Shown here one piece after another: positions 1 through 12,084 of a stretch of 64,000 nucleotides of DNA. Under the pieces are notes generated by a model. The model was not told the DNA's origin. It saw only the letters and a program-made list of their open reading frames with translations, and did not search any database. Each line of letters opens with the position of its first letter. The stretch's first letter is position 1. The position numbers and the translations under genes were made by a program. The stretch is taken from NCBI GenBank assembly GCA_012861695.1, contig JAAOOA010000086.1:22116866-22180865 (forward strand). The letters run 5' to 3'. The stretch comes from Trematomus loennbergii (taxonomy: Eukaryota > Chordata > Actinopteri > Perciformes > Nototheniidae).

Positions 1-1407
1 CCGACACATGGGCAGCTGGGTGGATGGAGAGGGGAGGTAACCGGATCCAGCTGGGGGAACAGGTGCGCGGCGAGTTTACACCCTTGTTTTATAGAAAGTG
101 CGAAGCTTTCATGTTCCCATACACTAATGCAACCCCCTCCCTGTGGGGATGAAGTCAAGTCAGGGCTGGAGAGACCCCTGTCACCTGACAAGGGGGAGAG
201 AGACCAGAGCGCTGGAGGAGACGAGAATGTCACAGAGAGTTAAGCAGTGAGGGGTGTCTCTATACCAGAAATGTAGTATCGAAACAGTTTTCGAGAACCA
301 ATTTGATACCATGAAAAAAAAATATACAAAAACGAAATAATTAGTGCTAATGTTCGGAAGTGTAACGGGTCGAAATTCCCTCTTTAATATCCATATAATA
401 TTGCTGTTAAAAAAATATGTCGTTCAACAATGGTGTTATACTATTTTTTTGTCAAAAACTAAATTTCACAAGATGACATTTGAACACACCATGACATCTT
501 TATATTTTACATCACATATTATGAATTTTACTGAATAAAACTTGATAGCAGTTTAATTTAACTTAGCTATTCCTCTGTCCTGAAGGCATCCTTGGAAACA
601 TCTCGGTTTGACCCGAACACATTTTCTTTCATCCCTGAGAAGATGAAAGCTGTAGTAAAACAAATACTGTCATGTTTCAGCATTTTTCTATCATCTCATG
701 AAGAAAAAGACAGCGCCTCCAGATGTGGGGTACTTTGAAGAACACTATTCACATTAGGGCTTTTAATCCCATTTTATTTTCATTTAGGAATGTGTGATCG
801 TTATCTTCATCATATGAGCGACTTCTTCACATTTTAGCAGTCTTGGGATCTATTGTTGATATATAATTACAGATTTGAGCAGCTTCAATACATCTAGAGT
901 GAAGGAAAAGGAACAGGGGCACAGTGTACGCACATACAATAGATATATACAGCCTGATACAATGACTCATCTTTTTAATCAATTTGACCGGATCTACAAA
1001 AGAAATATCCTTGACTTAAACTTGACCTGCTGCAGAAATGTCAAACAACAAACAACAAAGGCGGTGAAGGAGACAAAAAGTGGAAGAGGAACCATAGTAA
1101 AGAGGAAGGAGGCCACTCAGTGAATGGAGGCAGCTGTTACTGTGTGGACGGCAGCCAAAGAAAAACAGCTGGGGGGGGGGGGGGGGAGGCAGTAGATGAG
1201 TTTCTATAGCAAAGCACACACAGGCGCACAACCCTCGCTCGGCAAACACCAGGATGACGCAGCAAATGATTCCTTGCCTGTTTGTTGCAACAGGTGGACT
1301 ACTGTTTCAACACACACACACACACACCGGCAAGCAGCTGCTGGGCGACAGGGGATGCTCTTTCTTGTTGGCACAGTAATATCCCCTGTGTGTTTGAAAC
1401 GCAACGC

Positions 1408-1761
<354 letters not shown>

Positions 1762-2771
1762 CCCCCTGCTCTTTGTCCTTTTAACGTTTCTTATCAACCC
1801 TCATTCACTACAGAGTGGATTAGCAGAGTTAAATTTCACCAGATCCCAAACGAGATCCCATCCAGCATCTGGCAACCCACCGTACATTATCTCCCTTTTT
1901 TATTTACCGCTCTGCCCCGTGGGAGGCGGCAAAAAGGGAATCGTGCAAAGTGTGTGAGGGGGGTGTTTCAGAGAGATTAATAGAACAAAGTAAGGAGAGA
2001 GATAGCGGGGCACAGGAGCACGGCTGGCGAGGTGAAGTATTTACGATGATACTTTATCAGATCGAGTCTGAAATGTTTATTTTCTGTTCTCATTTGCAAC
2101 TTCAGCAATAACAAATATTAAAGGCGAGATGCAAGAGAACAAACATTTAACAAGACATAACTATCACTGAAGAGAAACATGCTCAAGACCCTCTAACTTA
2201 CATTTGACCTGGGATTTAGTTCTGTATTTAGGATTGACTTGATTCAATCGCAGGACCCTGTATCTCTGATTTAATGGTAACAATTCATATTATAAGAGCT
2301 ATTTATTAGAGCACCTAAAGGAGAGAGCTCCAACCCTGCATCTGGTATAGGTATGCCACCACCTGCCTGCTATTGTGCAACAAACACAAAAGACTTTCCT
2401 AGTATTGACTTTCCTGGTATTGAAACATGAGGCTGTGATTGTCACTGCTGTTTAAAAAGAACAACATTCTCTAACAAATGGACTATATAAACACACACCA
2501 CAGAGTTCGAGTGTTGGGATTAGAGTTGTGCACAGAGAAAACACACTCTTGGAAACAAATTTAATGCAGGTGCAAGAGAGCTGAGACGTTGCCATGAAGG
2601 ACCTTTGTGTTTGTTTTGCCTTTGTCAGCAATTAAATTAAGCAAAGCTGGCATTAACAGGAAACTTAAAGGAAAGCACATAAATGTTTAAGGAGCTCATT
2701 GTGAAGGAAAAGTCTCTTTGCAATGTGAGACTAGAAGGAGTTGGAACAAGCATCAAAAAGAAAATGCGGAA

Positions 2772-3205
2772 ATGCCGTCAGGAGGGGGCGACTCCATTGT
2801 TTGCAAAAAGAAGTCTGATTGTATAGAAGTCTATGAGAAAGTTACCCTTCTTCTTATTTGGTTTATTACTTCAGGTAACGTTTTCCCAATTAGTATATGA
2901 TCTCAATCCTTTTCAGGTTTCAGGTTAACATAAAATGATGTCAAATTAAGAAATTATTGTCCCATTTTGCGTAAAATAGACGATAAAGCAGAGTATGCTT
3001 TAGGGCGGGGCTTCCTTATGATTGACAGGTTGCTGCAAAGGCTTGGTCCACTTTGGTCGTCGTCTGTGGTATTTTCTTATAACTTTCCTCGTTTCATTGA
3101 TAGTTCCAAAGAAAACAAGAGAGCATGTTAAACGTCAACTAGCGGCTTCAAAACCGTTGTCCACACAGAACAATTATTCATGTCATGGTGGCTCGAGGCA
3201 ACATG
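2772..3205. repeat. Dispersed repeat family R1, copy A
   Basis: Shares diverged blocks in the same order with 9050-9560: a GGGGGCGACTCCA block, then TTGTATAGAAGTCTATGAGA, then ATAGACGATAAAGCAG and GATTGACAGGTTGCT. Two copies in one window show it is interspersed. No coding capacity or terminal repeats seen; class unknown. Confidence 0.8.
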
Positions 3206-3760
3206 TAAGTATATAGCTCTTAGGCGTGTCCATGTGAAAACTCTCATTGTTCCCACACACACTCCTTCTTCTCAGAGACTCAATAGTTGTACAGATAACC
3301 AGTTATACAGTCGGTGCTCTGTATGCCTCTGTAATGATGGAGTCCCAGACAGTTCCCAGCAGAGATAATAACTTCAGTCTGTTGGCGTCTGCTGTGTTTG
3401 GAAAGGATTAAGCCATAATTGAGTTTGCTAACTGTGCCTTACAGGTTAATGGGATTCATTTACGTGAGTATATGCTCTTAACACATTTCTATAATATGAA
3501 AACCGGCTCCCTATTAGGTCCTGCTGCTCTGTCTCTTTTGTGATTTTTAGCTGCCTGGCTCTGTAAATGACAATGACAGTCGATTCTGTTTATAATTCAG
3601 CTTTGTATTTCACATGTTATATCACCACCTCAGCACTAAACAGGTGTATCATACAAATTCCAAATGGATATGTGAGCACAGATAGCATGACATTTTGCAG
3701 CTGCATATGTAGCCACCATAGGTGCAGCATAACCCATTAATGCTGAAGAAAAAGCCATCT

Positions 3761-4450
3761 TAAAGGGGACCTATCATGCAAAATGCACTTTTTGATGTCT
3801 TTTATACATAAATATGTGTCCCCGGTGTGTCGGGGAACTCACGCAGCGTCAGAAAATAAAACCCTCTCTTTTTTCCTCCGTACCCAAATCTCTAAAAACG
3901 GGGCTACAACGGAGCTGATCCAGATTTGCGCCCGATATGACGTAATATCGGAAATGTGGACCCACGGCCTTATCAGAAAGTTGCTATCAGAAACAATGCC
4001 CGACTGTTTTGGACGTAATATGGTCGGTGTTTACATTAGCATCACTAACACTCAAGCTAACCTGTACTGGAGAGCATGTGTGTGAAGAAGCAGGAAATAA
4101 AAAGGAACTCACCTTGTGGTATAACCGGCAAGAGAGAAAGCCTTTGAGCTCCATACTGTTTCAGAAATAATCCTTGATAATCCATGATATGGCGTTTCAT
4201 CACCGCAGTATTTAGTTTAGACAGTAGCTGCCGGGTCCCGCATGAGCTCAGACCCCTCCTTTTTTTTATCAATTTTTTTTAAATCAGCACTTTTGAAACA
4301 GGAAGTGAAATAGAGGGATATGAGGCATGGCTAGAATGCGTGATCTGTTTGGTATTTTGAGCAAAACACTTCATAGACATGTTTTTTATATATTTTTATA
4401 TATCTGAGACCTATGCTATTGCCTACAAATAGCATGATAGGTGACCTTTA
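3761..4450. mobile_element. MITE family M1, copy 1
   Basis: Ends are inverted repeats: TAAAGGGGACCTATCATGC on the left and GCATGATAGGTGACCTTTA on the right (two mismatches). About 690 bp with no intact ORF, so non-autonomous. A second copy lies at 43208-43683. The transposon superfamily cannot be fixed from the sequence, because no clear target-site duplication is seen. Confidence 0.85.
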
Positions 4451-4570
4451 AGTCATGTTTTTCTGAAATCATTACCTCTACAAAACCTAGTTTTTTTTAA
4501 TCACTTTGGTTTGTTTTTATATTTGTTTGTAATGAGTAGGATGAGGGTAAAACCACTGGCCAGATTTATT

Positions 4571-4790
4571 TAAAGAGACCATATTATGCTTTTTGGGAGT
4601 TTTCCCTTTCCTGTGGTGTGTTATATAGGTTTCAGTGCAATGGTCTCGCTTCTATTGGCTACTGCTCAGACACATTGTACGTTATAGGCTAAGGGGTGGG
4701 ACATCTCTTAGCAGTTGACCAATCCCAACAGAGCCGGACAGCTAACCAATCAGAGCAGACTGAGCTCTGGTTTCAGACAGAGGGTGAAAA
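4571..4790. mobile_element. MITE fragment, family M1-like
   Basis: Starts TTAAAGAGACCATATTATGC, a diverged version of the M1 left end. The block 4721-4790 (AACAGAGCCGGACAGCTAAC and onward) recurs inverted at 34416-34485. No right end seen, so truncated or decayed. Confidence 0.65.
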
Positions 4791-5717
4791 CATTATTTTG
4801 TACTTGGAAAACAGCTTTGGATTTCCCTGCTAGTATAGTACACATTTGCCCTTTAGATTTCACTTTTCTTTATTGTTTGCTATTTTTAATATGTTTTACT
4901 TAAATGTGCTCTAAATGTATAAGGTATGCATGCAATTTGACTTTTTTTTTCACACACTGTTGCAGTCTTTTGAAGTCACTTTCTCTTCAAGTTGCACACG
5001 CCCTCATTTCCAGTGCATCTGTGTCAATCAATGCAGGGCAGTGGTTCATGATGCAGACACACAGACACACAGACAGACAGGACTCGTGCTGCTGTGTAGT
5101 GCTGAGGCCCAGCCTAGAGACTGCTGACTGATGCAAAATAGAAACACGGGGGTGGAACAGTTAGAGGGAGAGAGAGAATGAGAATGAGTGAAAGCTGAAG
5201 CCAGACTGATGGCAAAAGAGAAGAGAGGGATGGTGCACCAGAGAGAAGGGTGGGAGGAAAAAGGGAGAGAGAGGGAGAAACATTATCGAGCCAGTGTGAG
5301 TCAGCAGGTTGACGGAGCTTCAGGGCGCGGCTCCTGCACATCACTGCTACTGTCAGGGTCCCGCTCTATGCTGAATGCATCCTGAAGTCCCCCTCATTGT
5401 CCCTGGTATAATGTCCGTTTGTTTCTTATCAGATGTCAAATAATAAGTAACATTATTAGCAAGTCAGTACATCTCAACACATTAAGAATCAAGCGTCAAT
5501 GAGAAGAGAAGACCTTAAACGCATTGGGAAGATATAGTGTCACTAAAACAGTAGAAAGTGGTAGAAAAGTTCCTGTTCAAGGTCCATAACCCGGTCCATA
5601 AACGGTGGAAACACTAATCAAAATGTTGGCCCTGAACACGACTTAATTATATTCATTGGCAGTCCTGGACTTGTAAAATGCATAATGTGCGTTTGTGTTT
5701 GCCCTGTGTGTGTGTAG

Positions 5718-5827
5718 GACCCGGGGACAACGTGCCGCTGGTGTTTGGCCTGGAGGTGACGGACGTGTCGAGGTGGGAGGAGACGGTGCTGAACCCTGCA
5801 CTGCAGATACTGGACAGCCTCAGCAAG
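5718..5827 (+). CDS. trit1: TRIT1 antepenultimate coding exon
   Basis: The acceptor is TGTGTAG at 5711-5717 and the donor GTGGGG begins at 5828. The exon is 110 nt: two bases finish a codon from the upstream exon, then 36 codons end on a full AAG. It reads [20 protein letters not shown] followed by [16 protein letters not shown]. In human TRIT1 the matching stretch is the GLEVSDVSKWEESVLEPAL block just after the tRNA-binding helical core. The frame is open throughout, with no sign of decay. Confidence 0.9.
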
Positions 5828-6119
5828 GTGGGGCTCGGCACTCTGAACCAGCTGCTTCATCTGCTGTTGGGACAAACTCACACATCCTCTTCAATGCCTT
5901 TTGTTCCTGCTTTTTGTCATTCTAACCTTTTTTATTGCTTACTTTGTTTTTTCTACTGCTTTTGTTGTTTTTGTCCTTTCCATCTTCCTTTTCAACCATT
6001 TATGTGCCTCTTTTACAATCCGTTTCTTCCCTTTTGTGTACATTCATTCTTACTTTTTGTCCTTCTCTCTGTATTTAATTCCTAGTATTCCCTTAAGCAC
6101 TTGCTTTTGTTCCTCGAGT

Positions 6120-6157
<38 letters not shown>

Positions 6158-7700
6158 GTGCTCTCAGAAAATATTCATTATTTATTTTTACGATGACTCA
6201 TCAGTAAAAAAGCAAGAACATTCTTGTGAGTTCATAAAATGACATCACTTTACTGAAATGCAACCTTAAAACCAGGAACAAAATACTTATGCAATGCAAT
6301 ATTATCCAAATATAAGATGATATCAAGTCTCATATCACAATATATCTATATAATATCAATATTTTTTCCTTACCCTTCGTAACATGAAACTTTTTTTGTT
6401 GCATATCTTGTGTGATCATTTTTAATGAGCAGATCGTATAATATTTCCCATAATGTCTTTGTTGATTGTCTAACTAGTCATTTCAGTGCAGACTTAATCA
6501 AATAAATGATTGGTGAATATCTGCCTGACAGTTTACCTAATCAGTCTGAACATGTCTGTAGCATTCTTCTGCAAACGTTATTTGAGCTACTTGTAACCGC
6601 CGACTGGACCAAATCACATAACCATAACAAACTTAAGAACTTAAACTTGAACGGCTTGTTTTATGACCTCAAAATGTTTCATATGTCCTCATTTGTTCCC
6701 ATTCCTGTTTGCTAGATTACTTAGAATGTTCCGTCCTATACTCCTTTCTTTTATCTTCTTACTGTAACTTATTCTTCCACCACTATACCTCTATACATTG
6801 TGTTACATGCTTTCTTCCATTTTCCCCCCATTACTTTCAACTTTACACATTTATGTATGCCTTTTCCAACTATCCCACACTTCTTCCAGCTTCGTAGTTC
6901 TTAATTAATAGGTTTATTTCATAGACGCTCTATTGAAGGAACCATGTGGAGTTTTTCCTCTCATTCTCTCAGTTGCGCATTATAAATTGTGGGTTTCGTT
7001 ATGTACTCGGCTCATTAAAGACGGCAAGTGCAGAGTTCCTGAAACTGGTATGTCTGACAAAGATAACATCAGGTGTGCTGTTTGGAGATGCAGGGGATAA
7101 AAGCAAGTCAATAAATAAGCAGTGCTAACTAAAGGTGCTAAAAACTCCCTTAAGGACATGGACTCGCTGACCTCACTAAACTATTTGGAGAGGTTTGTGA
7201 CGTGTTTGACACCGAAGCATTTAACAACATGGCCCAGTAAACTGTTGTTGACATGTGTGTGTTGTTGGCACAACAGCCATGTGTAATACTTAAAGCTTAA
7301 CTAATCCCCTTCAGAGCTTTGAGTTCAGGGGAATCTCAGACAACAGTTTCAGAAAGAATACTTTGACTCGGGTCAGAGGTCATTCTTCAGTTTTTTGCTA
7401 CCAGCCAAGATACAAAAAATTGTAATAGCATTCATTTATTTATCTGTTTGAAGAAAAAAAAAAATCTATTCCCGCCATTTTCCCCTTAAAAATGTATCAA
7501 ATATAGTTATTCTTCAGGGTTCTGTATCCAAGTTGAAATTCCATTTTTGTTGCTAAACTAGTGCACATGTGACATGGCAACAAACACAGCTATACCCCAA
7601 CAAAGGCACTGGTGAAGAAGACTACTGGATGATATAAACAATGCACATTTGAATCATAAAAAAAGAAACTCTACAGTGCATGTTTTTCACAATCTATCAG
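5828..7700 (+). other. trit1: TRIT1 intron
   Basis: Bounded by donor GTGGGG and acceptor CTATCAG. AT-rich, with a (CA)16 tract at 6121-6152. No exon or repeat family recognised in the rest. Confidence 0.8.
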
Positions 7701-7818
7701 GGTGAGGAGCCAGCGATTCAGCCAATCAGAGTGCAGGGGGAGGAGCAGCGGAACAAACGGAGCCGAAATACGTGTGATCTGTGTGATAAGATCATCATCG
7801 GAGACCTGGAGTGGACAG
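7701..7818 (+). CDS. trit1: TRIT1 penultimate coding exon (zinc finger, first half)
   Basis: The acceptor is CTATCAG, ending at 7700, and the donor GTGAGG begins at 7819. The 118-nt exon starts in phase 0, in register with the previous exon, and ends with one base of an Ala codon. It encodes a polar linker and then CDLCDKIIIGDLEWT. The two zinc-ligand cysteines are at 7773-7775 and 7782-7784. The CDLCD(K/R)IIIGD block is the signature that identified the gene. The finger is a matrin/U1-like C2H2 type, which in this family is thought to help tRNA binding. Confidence 0.93.
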
Positions 7819-8224
7819 GTGAGGCATCTGCTAAATAAAAAACATATTATTACTCTTACGTGCAGTGCTGTTTATCTATTTAGATTTTTTTGGTGTGGAT
7901 GTTCGAGATATGAGACATGTCTGCCTTTTCTTGAATATATATAATATAAGGGAACTAAATGGCACTTAGCTCATCATGCCTAAAGCACAAATAAAAATAC
8001 ATCTTACATACTCCAAGGGCAAAAAAAAAGGTACCTACAAAGGCCACAGTGTCATAAAGAGGGATGACAAACCTGATCACCCCTGATACCATGCCTCTTG
8101 AAACCAAATCCCCATTCATTTTTCTTGTTGATGATTCATGTTCATGACTCATTGAGGTGAAACGGTCCCATTTCATGCCAAATATATCCAACAATGTCCT
8201 CTTGTTTATTTTCTTTACCTGCAG
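7819..8224 (+). other. trit1: TRIT1 last intron
   Basis: 406 bp from GTGAGG to CTGCAG; nothing else recognised. Confidence 0.85.
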
Positions 8225-8391
8225 CTCACCTGAAATCCAAAAAGCATCACCATCATGTGAGGAAGAAGAGGAAGACTGACTCAGGCTGTGAGGTCTCCTC
8301 CTCTGCTGTGGACAGCGTCTCTGAGGACGCCTCTGCTGCTGTTGCCCCCGGCAGCACAGAAACCTCTCAGGAGTCACCCCAGAAACCGTGA
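8225..8391 (+). CDS. trit1: TRIT1 terminal coding exon (zinc finger, second half, and tail)
   Basis: The acceptor is CTGCAG, ending at 8224. The exon completes the Ala codon and reads AHLKSKKHHHHVRKKRKTDS, then a Ser/Ala/Glu-rich tail ending in ESPQKP and TGA at 8389-8391. The zinc-ligand histidines are at 8227-8229 and 8245-8247, giving H-X5-H. The basic run HHHHVRKKRK after the finger resembles the KKRRR run of mammalian TRIT1. The distal tail is poorly conserved, as expected. I saw no clear AATAAA within the next 300 bases. Confidence 0.92.
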
Positions 8392-11300
8392 CAACACACA
8401 AGGAAGTCCCTGTGACTTTTTAAGGGTGACGCAGACTCTCTGGACATCTTCACTCAGGTTCCCAACACTGTCCTGCACAAACAGCTGTTTTCTTACCGTC
8501 CTTATAGGGCTGCTAACTTGGTTCCCCTTCAGACAAACTGAGCTCTATCGTCCTGGAGTACTATGGGATGACACAGGAATTATGACACTGAATGTGGATG
8601 CCAATGAAAGTACTCGAAATTCACAACGTATTTTTTTTACCTTCATCCGTAAAGTATAACTTCAAGCGGTTCATCTTGAGGCTGAAGGACGATTCAACAT
8701 TGGAGACACAAAGGATAACCTTGACTTTTGATGTGTGATTTTGAAGGTTGCTTTGTCCCCCTTGCCTGTTATTTAAAATAATTAACTTTATTTTTCCATT
8801 TTAAATGACGTGGCTATTTTTCATACTGTCCATATCTTCAATTTCGTATATGTTAGCATTTCTGGATTCGAGTTTTTTAAACTTGTCTTTAGCATAATCA
8901 CATTCTCTTTCCCCTTCATCCACTAAATTAACATTTTCAAAAAACTGAAGGATTTTAAAGTTTATTTACCGACGGAGGATGTAGTGATTTGATGTGGCAA
9001 ACTCCACGTCTGTTAATGCCCAAGTGCCTTTAAACTGCATATTTTCTAATGGCCAGCAGGGGCGACTCCACTGGTCCCTGAAGAGGGAAGTTTGATTGTA
9101 TAGAAGTCTATGAGAAAAATGAAATTAATTCTCACTTGATTTGTTACCTCAGTAAACATTTTCCCAATGAAACTCGAGTTTTAAGTCTTCCTCCATGCAT
9201 CATGATGTTCATTTTGTAAATGTGGTTATAATTTGGAGTAAAATACAAAAGCGTTCAAAGCTTAATTTGTCGAATGCACAATAGATTCAGCCAAGTTCTG
9301 GCAATGAAGGTCTTTAGTCTCAGACTGATCGAACAATGCGAAATAGACGATAAAGCAGGGTATGCTTTCGGAAAGAGGGGCTAACTGGCCATTGACAGGT
9401 TGCTACCACCGTGTTGGTTTGGCTGTTGTGTTTGTCTTACGACTTTTACCCTTTCAGAGTGTGTTTTCAGTTCATGATCCAACTTTTTGTGGTTCCAAAA
9501 TCCCAAACCATAACAGCCAAAATGCCCAAAACTCAAGGTTTGAAAACAATAGTCCACAATCAATCGGTGACATCACAGTGACTACATCCACTTCTTATAA
9601 ACAGTGAGTGCTTATGTGTCACTCAAGTGATTACTAAATGAAATTAGAGAGCATTTCAAATCATCTTTAATTTACCTTTCTACCAGTCACCGCAAAGCTT
9701 ACACAGCACAAAGTGTTCGCATTAAATACGTTTCCCCAGCCCTTTGTGTGATAACGACTAGTCACCTGATGACAGTGTCTGTCAGCGCAGCTTAGCGAGC
9801 GCATTTCTGTTCTGACGGTGCTATAAATGGCAGCTAGCAGAGCGTGTGTTTTCACAGCAGTGTTTGCACGTCTTTGTTTATCCAGCGGCTTGTCGTACCC
9901 TCTTTCAAACCAAGGTGTGCCCGCCTGCTGCCAAACCACTTACACAATCGCTGGCATGGCTCCAGAGCCCTCGATTGGCGCTCCCTTTCCCTCCTCACCT
10001 GCCACTCTTTCTTCTCACATACCCTCCCTCCCTCCCTCGGAGTCGGAATTGTTCCACATTCCCGGCTAACACTCCATCATCTCTTTCTTCAAGTCTTCAG
10101 TCCGGGTTTTAGACGTTTTCTTTCAGCGTTGTTCACAGGCTCCCAGTGTTTGACCTCATCCACATGACTAAAAGTATTTCCAGCCGTATAATAGCTGGAA
10201 ATATGTGTGTGTGTCCCACATTTCCAAACTGGGTCAGGCCTCAAGCTTACTGGAGGCTTACCAAACAGTATGTATCCACACTGATAGCAAAGGTCACTGT
10301 GCAACCGGTGTCTGTTCTTTAATACCCTTTCTGTGTTTCTATTTGTCTGATTTAAAAATATCCAACAGAAGGAAAGAAAAACAGACTGTTTCCGTTTCCC
10401 CTTGGGTGTCCCCTGTGTCATCTATAATTACAGAAACAATGAGAGCATTGAGAGGAATTCTTATGAGTCAAATGATTTTAAAAGCCTCACATTTTTGTAA
10501 CTTTATGTGCGGTATGTTCTTATCTCGAGTGCCTCAGAGATCTGCCCTGGCACCTCCAGGCACTACTGAATCACTCGGTGTAAAAAAAAAAAAAAAAAGG
10601 AAGCTTGTGCAACTCAATGACATAAGGCCTCCTGGACAGAAGTGGAGAACTGGGGCAACGTCCGCAGTCACAAGGCTAATGAGTGATTTACCGCCATGCA
10701 ATGGATCATCTATGGACACACACACACACATGTAAAATGCATTGAGTGAACTCATTAGTTGCAGACAGTGAGCACAAAGAATAAACACACCTCTTTGAAA
10801 CCGGCAACTGTGGCCTCCCACACAAATACCTGCTGTGAAAGGGGATTTTTCTGCTTTCCTGAGAGAGTTTGATTTGATGAGCGCTGCTACTTGAGCGGCC
10901 TCAGAGTGTGTATTTACATGTATAGCTGCATCTGTCAGCGAGCGGCGCGTTTATTCGCCCCGTTTTAGCGCTCCATTTCTGTCTCTCCCGTTCTCAGTCT
11001 AGCTCCATATAGCCGCTCAGTAGCTGTACTTGTTCACAGAGCACACACTGTCTGCATGAGGCCCACCGGGGGGGACTAAAGGACTGCTTATGTAACTCAC
11101 TCTGCAGCCTATAGATGCTGCATGTGTGTCTCGACTGTTTGCAGTGGACTTTTGGCCTCTTGTTCTCTCTTTTCTGTGTACTGCACTTATTGCGAATGAT
11201 GAGTCACCTTCACACTGACTTGTGTCATGATGCATATATGATGGTGATGATAACAGCTGACATTATCGTCCTACAGTATGCCTTCAACTAACATTTATTT

Positions 11301-11419
11301 TCACTATTGAGTCTATCTAGAATAATGAAACATGTCAATCCCAGTTTCTCAAGGTCTAAGGTGACGTCTTTAAAAGTTCTTCTCTGAAACTCAAACATAC
11401 AATATTCAGTTTATTAACA
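8392..11419. other. TRIT1 3' flank and intergenic DNA
   Basis: Probable TRIT1 3' UTR followed by gene-free sequence. Includes repeat R1 copy B. A CT-rich patch near 10010-10110 and short CA runs produce chance reading frames. No exon recognised. Confidence 0.55.
9050..9560. repeat. Dispersed repeat family R1, copy B
   Basis: Diverged copy of 2772-3205. Begins near CCAGCAGGGGCGACTCCA, a string close to the CTCF core motif, and continues with the shared TTGTATAGAAGTCTATGAGA and ATAGACGATAAAGCAG blocks. Confidence 0.8.
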
Positions 11420-11426
11420 TAAAACA

Positions 11427-12084
11427 GTGAAAAGCAGGAAATCTCTACAAATTAGTCTTAACAAGGCAGAACGTATAAAAGTTAGCGCTGAGCTTCAGTC
11501 TGCAATGTTCAAAACAACAGATAAAGCCAGAAATCTAGGTGTAGTGATGGACTCGGACCTGAGTTTCAACGGTCACATTAAAACAGTTACTAAATCAGCC
11601 TACTATCACCTAAAGAACATATCTAGGATTAAAAGACTAATGTCACAGCAGGATTTGGAAAAACTTGTCCATGCTTTTATCTTCAGTAGACTCGACTACT
11701 GCAATGGTGTCTTTACAGGCCTCACTAAAAAATCTATTTGAAAGCTTCAGCTAATTCAGAACGCCGCTGCTCGAGTCCTCACTAACACTAAGAAAGTGGA
11801 TCACATCACTCCTGTTCTGAAGTCCTTACACTGGCTTCCTGTGTGTCAAAGAATAGATTTCAAAATATTGTTGCTGGTTTATAAAGCTTTGAATGGTTTA
11901 GGCCCAAAATACATGTCTGACCTACTGCTAAATTATGAACCATCCAGAACTCTCAGGTCTTTTCTTTTTAATGACTGATTTTAAATGCCATTTTCATAAT
12001 GTCTTCCATTTTTGTAAAGCACTTTGAATTGCCTTGTGTTGAAAGGTGCTATATAAATAAACTTGCCTTGCCTTGCCTTGCCTT
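11427..12084 (+). pseudogene. L2/CR1-type LINE fragment, reverse transcriptase 3' part
   Basis: The + strand encodes the C-terminal (thumb-side) part of a non-LTR reverse transcriptase: NLGVVMDSDLSFNGHIKTVT, HAFIFSRLDYCNGVFTGL, then LIQNAAARVLTNTKKVDHIT and PVLKSLHWLPV. These are hallmark strings of fish L2-like LINEs. An in-frame TGA at 11739-11741 and loss of the region after EPSRTLRS show it is dead and internally deleted. It ends in the typical tail AAAGGTGCTATATAAATAAA followed by (CTTGC)n at about 12062-12084. The 5' part, including the endonuclease and RT palm, is absent. Confidence 0.9.

Larger units (their letters stand above)
5718..8391 (+). other. trit1: TRIT1 gene, 3' part (locus summary)
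   Basis: TRIT1 is tRNA dimethylallyltransferase. It transfers an isopentenyl group from DMAPP to adenosine 37 of certain cytosolic and mitochondrial tRNAs (i6A37). Seen here: three consecutive exons with AG acceptors, GT donors and matching phases (1, 0, 1), ending in a TGA. Joined, they give about 131 residues corresponding to the C-terminal region of vertebrate TRIT1: a segment with the core [15 protein letters not shown], then a C-X2-C-X12-H-X5-H zinc finger, then a basic and Ser/Glu-rich tail. The DMAPP-binding P-loop and catalytic exons are not in the window. The exon that should end just before the GLEV block was looked for in 1-5717 and not seen, so that intron is longer than 5.7 kb. 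The next gene, CYRI, is convergent. The family match is from remembered homologues, not a search. Confidence 0.9.

Noticed and set aside
5618..5881. Minus-strand frame opposite the TRIT1 exon ([13 protein letters not shown])
   Set aside because: It is the antisense shadow of the TRIT1 exon at 5718-5827, which has the conserved sequence and splice sites.
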